Positions 23,994 through 34,149 of a DNA stretch of 64,000 nucleotides are shown here, piece after piece; the first letter of the stretch is position 1, and each line of letters opens with the position of its first letter. The stretch is taken from positions 6,200,001-6,264,000 of the forward strand of contig CM034133.1 of the NCBI GenBank assembly GCA_019914995.1, written 5' to 3'. The DNA comes from Acanthochlamys bracteata (taxonomy: Eukaryota; Streptophyta; Magnoliopsida; Pandanales; Velloziaceae). The notes under the pieces were generated by a model. It made no database searches and was not told where the DNA came from. It was given only the letters and a program-made list of their open reading frames with translations. Both the position numbers and the translations under genes were made by a program.

Positions 23994-24002
23994 CTATAAA
24001 TA
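23994..24002 (+). promoter_or_regulatory. Likely viral pregenomic promoter TATA box
   Basis: CTATAAATA lies after the last frame of the pol side and before an untranslated stretch of about 560 bases, the place where caulimovirids keep the promoter of the full-length RNA. It could in principle still start transcription here. Confidence 0.5.
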
Positions 24003-24565
24003 TGTAACTACTTCGAGCCATATGAGCATCGATCGAGTAGAGAAGAAGTTTAGAGACTGCAAGTAACACCTTCTCAGGTAATTCCTTTAAGTTTTTAGAT
24101 TACCTAGTCGATTTTTCGAAAGGGAAATGACTTGAAGTATGTATGTAGGGTATGTTCTCCAATAATTCTTCGTCTCTTATAGACGAAGATGTTTCTTTGT
24201 AAAATGTTTGTTTTAATGATTTTATAAAACAAAAAAAATTCCAAAAAGATTTTCTGTTTCTTTGTTATGTTCTTGAGAAAATTTTGTTAAAACTATTATT
24301 CAGAAGATAGTCAGGAAGCTTGTGATTTTTGTCTGCATAAATGAAAGGTTTTAGTAGAAAAAGATGAACAATGGGTTTAAAGGTTAAATCTTAAAATGTT
24401 AAAAAATCCAAAAGACTCGTGCCAAGAGTACTCGAGATGCCCTTTTCACAATTAGACATGTTAAAATTAAATATTTACATGGTAAATCTACTGTGGTTGT
24501 TGATATATTATCTCCTGCTTCTTTCATTATTTCTGAAAGCATCACTAACAAGTTTGCTCTTATAG
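24003..24565 (+). other. Viral leader-like untranslated region
   Basis: No long open frame. It contains a short CTTCGTCTC-TATAGACGAAG inverted pair near 24165-24190 that can form a hairpin, as in caulimovirid leaders and terminal redundancies. No primer-binding site is found in this copy of the leader. Confidence 0.35.
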
Positions 24566-25690
24566 ATGGAAGAACCACCAGACAAGCCTGATAAAGGCAA
24601 AAAACCAGCTGAGGAGGTGAAGAACTCTTCAGCAAAGAGCAAGCCATCAGTTTATAAGGGTGCAAACCCGAAGCTAGTTAATTATGCGAAAAGATGTTAC
24701 TTCGGTAACCTTTTTTTAATGGTTTTTTTCTCCTAGCAAAAAGAGCTTTAAACCCTTTGCTAGTTACAGTTTATCCAAAAAACACACTTGTCTTTTAGAC
24801 AATTTTTTCTTTAAACTTACCAGAAGCATATCTACAAAGGTTACGTTTCTACTAAAAAACGTAAGGCTTTTACGAAAGAAGAAAAGCAACATTTTAATTC
24901 TCATTTAGAAAGACGTGTCTCTAAGTATAAGAAAATACTAGAAGGCATTAAACAAAAAGATCTGAAGAAAATGTTAGCTAAATGGCAGCTAAATAATTCA
25001 GATAAATCTATAAAAATTTTAAAAAAATTTTCTATCAAAGGACTATGAATTCTTCAAAGATTTAGAATTAGCAGAAAAATCATCAAATGATTCTGGTTCA
25101 TTAAGAAATTATGTTGAAGAACTTTCTCAACTAAACTTTATTGAACCAGAAAAAAAAAGAAGAAAATTCGTCATCAGAGGATGACGAAATGATGGAAACT
25201 CTTTATAGACATACCTATAGTTCGGGAAACTTCAGTTGGATTCCTAACAAAGGTTCCGATTCTATAGCATGTCACAAATGCAAATGGTGGCCATCAAGAT
25301 TAAAATAATTGATAAGGCTTTTACAAATGGTAAGGCTTTTACATTGAAGGAAGAAAATTGCATACTACTATGGTAGTATAGATAAAAGTCACAGACCTTC
25401 TACTTCTGCACTATTACAAGAAATAGAAGAAGAATTTCAGACACCAAAGTCGGAAATTCAGTCTGAAGAAAACATTACTATAGTTGTTTATCAAGATCCA
25501 CAGTTATAGGATAAATTAGGACCAAATTCTTATAATTTTGTCAATATTGGCACACTCTATTGACAGGACAGGATCCTAATTCAAGGTTAACTACATTACA
25601 AGATAGATGCAGTTAAGCATGTAGAAAGGATGCAACTCCGTGATTGGAGAAGTACTAAGAAGTTTTGCAACAAATATGCCTATTTTGTTT
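24566..25690 (+). pseudogene. Caulimovirid structural-type coding remnant (Lys-rich, one CxxC)
   Basis: Starts at an ATG (MEEPPDKPDKGKK) with a Lys/Pro-rich N-terminus; the frame breaks at about 24700. From 24850 to 25165 comes a Lys-rich, helical piece (KKRKAFTKEEKQHF) that is repeated at 28855-29163. Then follow an acidic stretch, a single CHKCKWW motif near 25272-25293, and an acidic tail ending near 25700. Basic plus acidic blocks with a cysteine pair suit a coat-protein or virion-associated region, but no standard CCHC is visible, so the role is uncertain. Several stops and shifts are present. Confidence 0.45.
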
Positions 25691-26345
25691 GCAGACATGG
25701 AGAAACCTTTAACCAACCTTTTACTTTGGACTCATAACCTTTGAATTTTACACCAATTTTAATTATTCCAGCTTCTCTAGTTGGAATCATAATATTTGGA
25801 CAGCAATATGCTATACCACGTTCGAGAGACATATATATTTCTACTATAGCAATCATTGCCTTTTGGGCATCAGTCCGTGTATCATTATATAGATATAGCA
25901 AGACTTTACCACCATTCCAATTTCTATCATAACCTTTAACAACAATTATTATCATCCCTAAATGTAAGTGTTGATAGCCTCGTAGTGTTAATTCTTGTAT
26001 AGCTTGATTATCTAGAACTTGAATTATTTTCTTATCTCCTTCTAGGCACTGTACTTCTAAAGTTTGTCTTTTCTTGACAAAATGAGTTTTTGTCTTCCAA
26101 TAATCGAAACTCCCTGTCTGATATATTTGTCTAGGGTTTAAAGATTGAAGACCATTTTGTTTAAAATTTTCGATATCGGGTTCTAAACCTACGATTTCGA
26201 TTATTTGTTCTTGAAATTGAAAACTTCTGCTATTTATTAGGCGAGAAAGACAACTTCTAGGTACAACTTGTTGTTGTCCTCTTCTAGCTTGTCCAGTTAA
26301 CGTCTGTGACGTTCCAGTAAATGGTACTGTTTGTCTAGATATTAT
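25680..26345 (-). pseudogene. Caulimovirid 30K-superfamily movement protein remnant, inverted
   Basis: One frame on the minus strand is open from about 26343 to the stop at 25680, longer than the internal ATG at 25955 suggests. It has the 30K movement-protein pattern: a YQHLHLGMIIIVVK core strand, an LYNDTRT block with the conserved Asp, then IVEIYMSLERG and YCCPNIMI. Such proteins line plasmodesmata and let plant viruses pass between cells. The stop at 25680 truncates the C-terminus, and upstream, across 26345-26590, the frame is broken. Its orientation is opposite to the neighbouring viral pieces, with joints near 25690 and 26600. Confidence 0.7.
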
Positions 26346-26603
26346 TTACGGATCTCCCAGTAATTAAGTTTTTCTTTAGCATCAAGGACTTATTCATTGA
26401 ATAAATTATTATCACGAAACCCACTATGCAATTGTCCAATAAAAGGATAGTGTAAAGATTTATGTGAGAAACTGCTAGAATGTACAGAAGAAATGGATTT
26501 AGATTATATGATGGAAGGATTATTCGTAACAGAATATTATCCATTCAGATTCTTGTAGATGTTTTTTTGATGCTACAGAAATAGACACACTTATATATCT
26601 CGA
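26346..26603 (-). pseudogene. Upstream part of the inverted movement-protein segment
   Basis: Minus-strand sequence continuous with the movement-protein frame but with stops. Its outer 50 bases are the inverted duplicate of 22377-22432. One frame (26335-26544) is open for 69 residues and hydrophobic, without a motif. Confidence 0.4.
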
Positions 26604-26625
26604 TTAGAAATATCGGGTGTGTTAA

Positions 26626-26994
26626 GTGACAATTCTTACAATATTTTGGGAACAATCTCCTATTAAATGTAAGTTAAAAATCATCAATCTTGATTTTTAT
26701 TTATGGGAACAAAATAATCAAAAGATGGATCATGCATCCGTCTTTGATTATTATTTATTCATTCTTCGGAATGAAAACAATTTCAGACATATCGGTTTGG
26801 ATTATGCCTTAGTATGTTTTCTTAAAATAACTAGACTAGGTTTAGTTAAGAAAACATTTACTAGAATTGGCTTTCCATATATTTTGATAATATTTGAAAC
26901 ATATTATCAATTAAAAATAAGCACTAGGCTCACAATTTGGTTAGCAATAACTATATGTGAGCAGAAAGAAGTTTTAAACATTTTGAAAAAATGA
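26626..26994 (+). CDS. Unrecognised open frame in the viral segment
   Basis: 122 open residues with regular hydrophobic and aromatic spacing (WEQNNQKMDHASVFDYY), directly followed by the primer-binding site. Lying before that site, it would be a 3' genomic frame of the preceding viral unit or host-derived. I cannot assign a function. Its start may be upstream, as the frame is open before the ATG. Confidence 0.35.
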   Translation: MTILTIFWEQSPIKCKLKIINLDFYLWEQNNQKMDHASVFDYYLFILRNENNFRHIGLDYALVCFLKITRLGLVKKTFTRIGFPYILIIFETYYQLKISTRLTIWLAITICEQKEVLNILKK

Positions 26995-27008
26995 CCAGCA
27001 CCCTCGCA

Positions 27009-27024
27009 TTGATATCAGAGCCTG
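27009..27024 (+). promoter_or_regulatory. Caulimovirid primer-binding site (tRNA-Met type)
   Basis: TTGATATCAGAGCCTG matches the TGGTATCAGAGC consensus for priming by initiator tRNA-Met with two changes. Two small frames follow in the order usual for caulimovirid genomes. Confidence 0.65.
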
Positions 27025-27106
27025 TTTACTTACTTTTGTAGGAGTATAGAACTATGTAACAGCTTGAATTCCAGGGAACAAGATAGATCGCCCACATGAA
27101 GGTCCT

Positions 27107-27451
27107 TTGGACCAACGGTTTATAGAAATCGAAGATATGTCGAGTCACGATATTGTACATATCGCGCCTCTTGAACTTCGAAGGGAAGGATCATCACTTT
27201 GTTACACTATCCTGGAGACGTCTTCTTACGAAGATGAAGATAGTGTTTCTACTATACATTCACCCAATTATAGTAGTCAAACTACTCCAATGAGTATAAT
27301 TGATTACAATTATCCAAGTGAAATTGGTAGATTTTATCTTCCTTATATGTTTGAGGAAGTAGACCAAGATGGTTATAGTGAGAATGAGGAAGATTATCCT
27401 TGCTCGCCTCACTCTCTAACCAATTCAGATTATTACCCAGATACAGATTAA
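27107..27451 (+). CDS. Caulimovirid small frame 1 (acidic, unknown function)
   Basis: 114 residues, open from an ATG 83 bases after the primer-binding site. It is very acidic and Ser/Tyr-rich in its second half (ENEEDYPCSPHS). It ends in TAA one base before the ATG of the next frame, the tight spacing typical of caulimovirid reading frames. A second, more decayed copy of its middle part lies at 29283-29362. The function is not known to me. It is one of the few undamaged viral frames here, but its promoter context is broken. Confidence 0.5.
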   Translation: MDQRFIEIEDMSSHDIVHIAPLELRREGSSLCYTILETSSYEDEDSVSTIHSPNYSSQTTPMSIIDYNYPSEIGRFYLPYMFEEVDQDGYSENEEDYPCSPHSLTNSDYYPDTD

Positions 27452-27452
27452 A

Positions 27453-28317
27453 ATGGGATTAAACATTAAGGTAGACTTCAGTGAACATCAGTTTACTATA
27501 AATTTGCTAGTTTATATCTCTCTAAGAGAAGCATATCATAGTGGAATGATTGAAGATATTCCATTAGGAAATTGTCACCTTCTAGATAGAAGATTTAGAA
27601 TCCCTTTTAGGGAAAATAGTTTAACATTAGATAGGTTTGTTGTTTTACAGGAATTTTATGGGAAATTGGAAATTGATACAAATCATCCAACTTCTATAAT
27701 ATTCAGAAGACCGGCTATTGTAATGACTCCCTTAATAGGGAATTTGTTGATGAAACAAATGTTCTCTACAATCCGGATATTTATCCATACCTGCGACAGT
27801 AAAATATCAAAAAATGAATGGTAAGTGGTAGAATGGTTAAATTTGGAAAAACCAAAATTTACCAGAAAGATTAAAACATTTGACAATTATATGATCAAAT
27901 GTAACTTTGAAAAAACAGAGTTCTGTCATACTCTTCATTCAGAATATCCTGAGATTAATACAACCATAGACTTGTTGATTAATCTATCAGAAATCTGAAA
28001 TTTGAGTTTGATAAAAATTATAAACTCTAGGATATCCTTATCCAAGATAAGTTTAAAACAAAGAATTCAGATTTAAAACTCATTAGAGAAACTTTGAGTT
28101 ACATTAAAGATCAGACTAATGTTCAAATTGAAAGTTTGAAAAAATTACCCAAGAATGAACAGATTAATCAACTTGTTCAATTACTTGACATTAAAAAACC
28201 AAAGAAAATAGAAGAACAAACTTTCTTAACTTTGGAATTGTCAAAGAACAAGTAAAAGAACTCAAAAAATTGGCTATAGAGCTTCGAAAGGATCTTGAGC
28301 AATTTAGATAGTTCTAT
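27453..28317 (+). pseudogene. Caulimovirid small frame 2 remnant
   Basis: Starts at an ATG one base after frame 1 stops and is open to 27824. The protein then continues in other frames to about 28317, where a helical, Lys/Glu-rich end (KELKKLAIELRKDLEQF) suggests a coiled coil. A coiled-coil C-terminus is a feature of virion-associated proteins in caulimovirids, but the match is only general. At least two frame shifts and one stop are present. Confidence 0.45.
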
Positions 28318-28341
28318 ATTAAACAACAAAATCAGATTTAA

Positions 28342-28443
28342 ATGGATGCTTATTTCAAAGCATTAGGAGAATCTGAAAAACATTACAAACCAGGTATAGA
28401 TTTGAATGAAGAATCAAATCGTCTAATGCTGCGGATCTATTAA
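28342..28443 (+). pseudogene. Start of the caulimovirid third frame, truncated
   Basis: An ATG shortly after frame 2 opens 33 residues (MDAYFKALGESEKHYK) and then hits two stops in a row. From its place it would be the N-terminus of the main polyprotein. The following 28444-28800 has no recognisable coding sequence. Confidence 0.4.
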
Positions 28444-28854
28444 TAATTAATTAGCATAATACCATTATTTATATGTTAATTTTTTTACATGAAAAATTAG
28501 ATAGAATAATGGGAAATACTTAATGTAGCCAAATTAATGCTACATATTAAACTTTCATAAGTTGATTAAAAGCAAAATTCAGAATAAGAATGAGAAGCAG
28601 AAAGGTGCGTATCATGAAAATTCATAATAAATTTTGTTTAAAATCCTACTCGGTACTTTGACTCTTTTCTATAACTAAGGACAGTTCTCCAGAAAACGAA
28701 ATATAACTTTAAAGAAAATAAAAAATTATAACATCCTGAATTTTTATCCTTTCAGTCAAGCTACTTGGATTACTTCTTCATTATGTTATAGTTCTATCTT
28801 ATGTCTTTCTGAAATTTCTTTTATTAAAATATTTTATTCAAACATGGATAAGAG

Positions 28855-29163
28855 TAAAAACGTAAGGCTTTTACAAAAGAAGAAAAGCAACATTTTAATT
28901 CTCATTTAGAAAGACGCATCTCTAAGTATAAAAAAATACTAAAAGGCATTAAACAAAAAGGTTTGAAGAAAAGGTTAGCTAAATGGCAGCCATATTCAGA
29001 TAAATCTATAGAAAATTTTGAAAAAATTTTGTATCAAAGGACTGCGAAATCTTAAAAGATTTAGAATTAGCAAAACAATCATCAGATGATTCTAGTTCAT
29101 TAAAAAATTATATTGAAGAACTTTCTCAACTAAACTTCATTGAAACAGAAAAAACATCTGTAA
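28855..29163 (+). repeat. Direct repeat of 24855-25163 (viral Lys-rich coding piece)
   Basis: Nearly the same DNA as 24855-25163, including GTAAGGCTTTTAC and CAACATTTTAATTCTCATTT, with scattered substitutions and a small deletion. The copies are 4.0 kb apart in the same orientation, as expected from tandem or recombined viral units. Frame-1-like sequence (29283-29362) follows, then the viral part ends. Confidence 0.85.
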
Positions 29164-30789
29164 ATAATGATTAGTCTAACAAAATTGTATATATTTTATC
29201 TTTATATGATCAATCTAAAAATCTATTGAAAGAATTGGTGTAGAAGTTTCACCAGGTTATGAGCATAAAAAACATTCGAGCAGGTTCTTCAACTTCGAAG
29301 TGAAAGATTATCAAATTATTATACTATTCTAGGCGTCTTTTGATGAAAATGGAGATAGTATGGAGAGTCAACACACACATTTAACGATACGTGCACATCG
29401 CGTTTCGACGCACATCACGCGCGCATCATCTTCAAGTGCGGCGGAACGCTTTTTACAAGTTTACGGAGTTACTATTAAAGGTCAGTTTTGTCAATTCATC
29501 TCTTTTTTCTCTCTTCTATCTCTTCTCCGATTTTCTTTTCTTTTTCGCAGGCTCGCAGCAAGCATTTTCGCTTCCGCTGCCGATCAGCTCCCACAGCCGA
29601 GCATCCTTTCTTCTCTACCGTTTCATCGATTCTTCTTCCCGTCTTCTTCTTCCTTCAATTTTCGCTCAAACCGTACCATTTCTCGTCTCCTCTTTCATTT
29701 TGCTCCCGAACCACCGTTCCCTGAGTTTCTGAAGATTCGTCGGCGATCTTCGATCTCCGGCGAAATTCTTTATCTAGTGCGTTTCCTTCTTCTTCTTCCT
29801 TCAATCTCTCCCAGAATTGTTTGTTTTTCGCAGCTGTCTCCTTCAATATCCTAATATTTTTTCTTCCTTTCTGCGCTTCTTTTCTCTGCTCGCTTGGATT
29901 CGATATTCCTCCCATCATCTTCCTCGCAGGGGATTGATTTCTGCTTTCAACTTAAAATTTCGGGAGACTGACAAAAGGATTTCGCCGCAACGGACATCAA
30001 TAACGGCCTTCGGATCTTCCTCCTGTTTTCGGCAGCTTGGACGGTGACGACTTTACTTCCTTATATGAGTAACGGTTATACTTTCTTGATTAAGAACTTA
30101 GAACAAATCATGAGTTCAGTAACTGCGATGTCTTTTTGAACCAGTTTTGAATTTGGTTTTACTTGATTTCAGCGATTTCTTAGATCCGATAAGGGCTTTG
30201 TTGATTTTTTTTCTTATTCAGTTCAGTTTGTTCTACTTCCTAATATGCTATTTTTGTCTCTATGATGTTTTTTAGTTTCTTTAGTTGAGTTGCTTTCGTT
30301 CTTTTTCTCATGTTGAGCTTCAGGTAACATGTTGGGCAATTGTATTGGTATCTAAGATATGCTTGGAAGACTTGTTTGTTCTCATTAAAGCTCTAAGAAA
30401 TAGTTTATGCATAACAACTGCAGGAAGTAATATAGTATTTTGCTGTAAAATGCATAAGATAGATGTCGATGTACTAGGTTTTTAAAACTTCGATGACTTT
30501 CTCCCCTCTATATAATAGAAAGTAAAAATAGTTTAATTCCTTATTGCTAAGGAGTAACACATGTGCAGTCCTATGTTTTTTAAGCTTCTCCATTTCCACT
30601 TGAAGCTGTAAGCAATGAGTCTAACATCCCATCAAGTTGCTATTTCGTCTGTTGGTGAATGGAACTTTCGTTCAACTTCCTTTGGAAGTAAGGCAATGAT
30701 CTAACGATATGGTTATGCAGGATTTTCATGTATAATTTGCCTTTTATTTAATCCTCAATATCTAAGTTTGTCTTTGTTCCTTATTTTAT

Positions 30790-30965
30790 GTAAATATATA
30801 GGTTACAAAAAGGTGATGCCATTATAGAAGATCAAAGCAGAACAGAAAGTGAGAAAAAAAACATAAATCCATGCTGAAGTTTGGGATGAAACCTAGTATC
30901 GGTGTCAGCCGTGTCACTGTTAAAAACATACCCGAGACAGAGCACTCACTATTAAAAGATGCCCC
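30790..30965 (+). pseudogene. NAC-alpha-like gene fragment inside element E
   Basis: After a short acidic stretch and SRTESEKK comes the phrase MLKFGMKPSIGVSRVTVKN. This closely resembles the conserved core entry of the nascent polypeptide-associated complex alpha subunit, a ribosome-bound chaperone. A one- or two-base loss separates SEKK from MLKF, and the similarity stops after VTVKN, where an exon edge or the capture limit may lie. The rest of the NAC domain and the UBA domain are missing, so it is non-functional as NAC. Placement between inverted arms suggests a Pack-MULE capture. The motif match is from recall. Confidence 0.55.
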
Positions 30966-31129
30966 AAGCTATACGCTACAAATTCATTCTGCTTTCATAT
31001 TTTGTTTTGTTTATCGCTTATTAGAGATTTGGATTATATACAACTTGACTCACATACTTCATGTTAACGCTTATGCTGGTTCATTTAAATGTTGCTGCCA
31101 TCTTTTTCTAAATTATATGCTTTAGCAAT

Positions 31130-32510
31130 TTTTCTCGACTACTAGTAATCATATGATGAGTCTGACATCTATAACTTGATCTTTCATGTGTATGTGATTA
31201 TGGTTATTCTTGATTATATTTTAGTTGTCATTCTTATGAGGGATATTTGTTTGTTAGATATTAGTGCTTTGTTGAGTTGGTTTCATCTGTTTGAATGAAC
31301 CTCCTTGCGGTATTTGAAGTGGTGTTAATAGTGGGATTTACCTTGTGTTTATAGGCCATTAGGTTCATTAAGGTTCAAGGATTCATTTAGTTGTGAATGC
31401 CGAAGGAAGGTTGATGGTTGATGAGAACTTATAAGTTCGCAGCCAAACTAAGGTCTTTGTCATTGATTCCTGTAAGCTTTTCTCCTGTCATGCAGATACT
31501 AAGATCTCAATACTTTTCTATTGTTAATTTCTTGCATGCCTATACATATTCAAAAAATATGCAGACATCCATTAATGATTATGTATGTATACATTATGTA
31601 ATTGATTTGTTTGCGCTCGATTTTCAGGAACTCAATCAAGGATTTCTGGCACAGAGAGTTGCTCAGTTATCTTTCACAATAATGATCCTATTCTTTGTTG
31701 TTTATGTAAAGTATTACAATGTAGTAAATTCTAACACAGTGTACACTATGAACTGAAGCTTTATTTTAACAATGTATTTGACAATCGCAATGGCTGTTGT
31801 AAAGGGATTCTGGTAAAATGTTGATCATTTATTAAAAGACTTTTATAACTATCCTGCTTTTCTTAACAGCATGGACAGCTTGAATCATGTTTCATGTAGT
31901 ACAAGTCTACTTTTATAACTGTGGTTTTGCACAGTTGTAAATTAGCAAACCTACTCTTTTTAGTTAACTCGTCTACAATACATATAAAGAAGGCAATGCT
32001 TTTGATATAAGAATTATTTGTGTTTCACATTGTATATCAATTGCAACGAAACAAGAATGCTTACGTGAAAGGATTAATACAATATATACCTCATAAAGTA
32101 CATACAACTAATACACAAAGAGAATACATGGATTAAACCAAATAATTTAACTACTTATGCAAAACTTGAGTGATCAGCTTGTATTGAGCAACTGAATAAT
32201 GAGGAACTGAAGGAGTTTATCAACATGTTGCAAGAAACTGCTGCCCAAGAAGTTTTGGTGCAAAAGCAAAATGCAGCTCATTGATCTTCTTTACAGGATA
32301 ATCGATAAAGTCTTCGTCATCAAGGTCGCCGACCGCTATCATGTACAGCAAAATTTTCTTGAGCTCTCCTGCGTCTTCACTGTCTTCTCTGTTATCTCGT
32401 GCACTGAATTGACAGCAACGATGAACTCTAGAGGACTGCATCAAAACGAATGCAAATTTGATTTAACTCTAGACCAAGTTCCTCGTACATCGAACTCCAC
32501 ACCAAGTTCC
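31130..32510. other. Unassigned middle of element E
   Basis: Mostly AT-rich, intron-like sequence. A CAG-GAACTCAATCAAGG splice-like acceptor followed by a short open block lies near 31628. On the minus strand 32220-32444 is open for 74 residues, partly acidic (AVGDLDDEDFIDYPVKK). I recognise neither; they may be further captured exons. Confidence 0.3.
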
Positions 32511-33540
32511 TCCTGCAGTTGTTATGCATAAACTTTTTCTTAGAACTTCAATGAGAACAAACAAGTCTTCCAAGCATATCTTAGATACAAACACAATTGC
32601 CTAGCACCTAAAGCTTAACATGAGAAAAAGAACGAAAGCAACTCAACCAAAGAAACTAAAAAACATCTTAGAGACAAAAATAGCAGATTAGAAAGTAGAA
32701 CAAAATGAATTGAATAAGAAAAAAAAATCAACAAAGCCCTTATCGGATCTAAGAAATCGCTGAAATCAAGCAAACCAAATTCAAAACTGGTTCAAAAAGA
32801 CGTCGCAGTAAGAACTCATGATTAGTTCTAAGATCTTAATCAAGAAAGCATAACCGTTAGTTATATAAGGAAGTAAAGTCGTCACCGTCCAAGCTGCCGA
32901 AAACAGGAGGAACATCCGAAGGCTGTGATTGATGTCCGTTGCGGCGAAATCCTTTTGCCAGTCTCCCGAAATTTTAAATTGAAAAGACAAATCAATCCCC
33001 TGCGAGGAAGATGATGGGAGGAAGATCGAATCCAAGCGAGCAGAGAAATGAAGCGCAGAAAGGAAGAAAAAATATTAGGATGTTAAAGGAGACAACAAAA
33101 CAAACAATTCTGAGAGAGATTGAAGGAAGAAGAAGAAGGAGACGCACTAGACGAAGAATTTCGCCGGAGATCGAAGATCGCCAACGAATCTTCAGAAACT
33201 GAAGGAATGGTGGTTCGGGAGCAAAATGAAAGAGGAGACGAGAAATGGTACGGTTTGAGTGGATATTGAAGGAAGAAGAAGACGGAAAGAAGAATCGATG
33301 AAACGACTGAGAAGAAAGGATGCTCGGCTGCTGAAGTTGATCGACAGCGGAAGCTAAAATGCTCGCCGCGAGCCTGCGAAGAAGAAAAGAAAATCAGAGA
33401 AGAGAAAGAAGAGAGAAAAAAGAGATGAACTGACAAAACTGACCTTTAACAGTAACTCCGTAAATTTGCAAAAAGTGTTCCGCCGGACGTGAAATGAGAC
33501 CGTCAGATCTTGATCAGACAGCCAGTGCACGATGTGCGTA

Positions 33541-33562
33541 TTGTATATATATATATATATAA
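33541..33562. repeat. (TA)n microsatellite
   Basis: TA dinucleotide run at the right edge of element E. Confidence 0.95.
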
Positions 33563-33808
33563 TGATAGAATATAGGCACATGCTATTTTAAAAGTACATA
33601 TGTACACATACCTGTCAAAAGTGGTTAGCGAGCTCTCTAAATCCAATCTCCACTGTTGGATATGAAGAACCATGAGTTGAGAACATGTTGGTAAAATTTC
33701 AGCTCAATCGAAATACGAATTGACCTCCATGGAAACTCTTGATAAAAAAAACATAAAAAGTTAAATTTGATAAAAGATATATAATTTGTTTTTGTGTCAC
33801 TTTTGTGT
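33563..33808. other. Spacer between elements E and A
   Basis: About 245 bases with no open frame of note. Includes GATATATAATTTG close to the left end of element A. Confidence 0.5.
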
Positions 33809-33849
33809 CCATCCCTAAAGGCACCTGATTTACTATAGAAATATGGTGC

Positions 33850-34083
33850 TGATCGACGGCTGTGATGCAGACACTTAATTCACAGACGGTTGTAATGCGC
33901 TGTAGCATTTTTAATAGGTACGTGTTGCAATCAACGGCTGTGATGCAGGCAATTAGTCCGCGGACGGCTGTGATGCACTGGAGCGTTTTTAACATATATG
34001 TGCTGCAATCAACGGCTGTGCTGCAGGCACTTAAGCCGCGGACGGATATGATTCGGGGAGCGTCTTTAACCTAAACGTCCTGC
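33850..34083 (+). repeat. 78-bp tandem repeat, three units, left arm of A
   Basis: Three consecutive units with exact 78-base spacing; the CGACGG/CAACGG word ends at 33859, 33937 and 34015. Each has AACGGCTGTGATGCAGGCA and GGAGCGTTTTTAAC. Inverted counterparts occupy 41110-41350 in the right arm. Confidence 0.9.
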
Positions 34084-34149
34084 AGCGGTGCTGTCTCACA
34101 ATGGTCCTCAATCATTTTTTCCTCTACCCCATAGTGGCATCTTCCGCTC

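Larger units (their letters stand above)
22340..29362. mobile_element. Endogenous caulimovirid (plant pararetrovirus), rearranged and decayed
   Basis: A mosaic of pieces of a plant DNA pararetrovirus. It contains reverse-transcriptase thumb plus RNase H (plus strand), a promoter-like TATA region, a lysine-rich coding piece, a 30K-type movement protein on the opposite strand, a tRNA-Met-type primer-binding site, and two or three small reading frames after it. The piece order and one inverted segment show it is not one linear genome copy. Directly repeated segments (24855-25163 and 28855-29163) imply more than one copy joined together. Every large frame has stops, so it cannot produce virus. 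The left edge lies at an AT microsatellite. Confidence 0.8.
29439..33485. mobile_element. MULE-like element E with inverted arms of about 1 kb
   Basis: A large inverted repeat: left arm 29439 to about 30425, right arm about 32511-33485, with 2.1 kb between. The arms pair over their whole length, from CGGCGGAAC at the outside to AACTGCAGGA at the inside. They contain pyrimidine-rich leader-like sequence, a CAGGGGATTGATTT splice-like site and the same short open frames in mirror image. Weaker similarity continues outward to GCACATCG at about 29390 and 33530. Long terminal inverted repeats with leader sequence suit MULEs. No transposase is present. The right side abuts (TA)n at 33541-33562. Confidence 0.75.

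Noticed and set aside
27009-27024. Possible tRNA gene fragment
   Set aside because: Only the 3'-end complement of tRNA-Met is present, in the position of a reverse-transcription primer site; no cloverleaf is formed.
29360-29854. 164-residue frame and its overlapping companions
   Set aside because: Mirror-image frames occur in the other arm of element E (33083-33436 minus); they are leader-like pyrimidine-rich DNA, not conserved protein.
33850-34083. Regularly spaced repeats that might suggest a CRISPR-like array
   Set aside because: The units are directly adjacent without unique spacers, lie in MULE inverted arms, and the genome is a plant.
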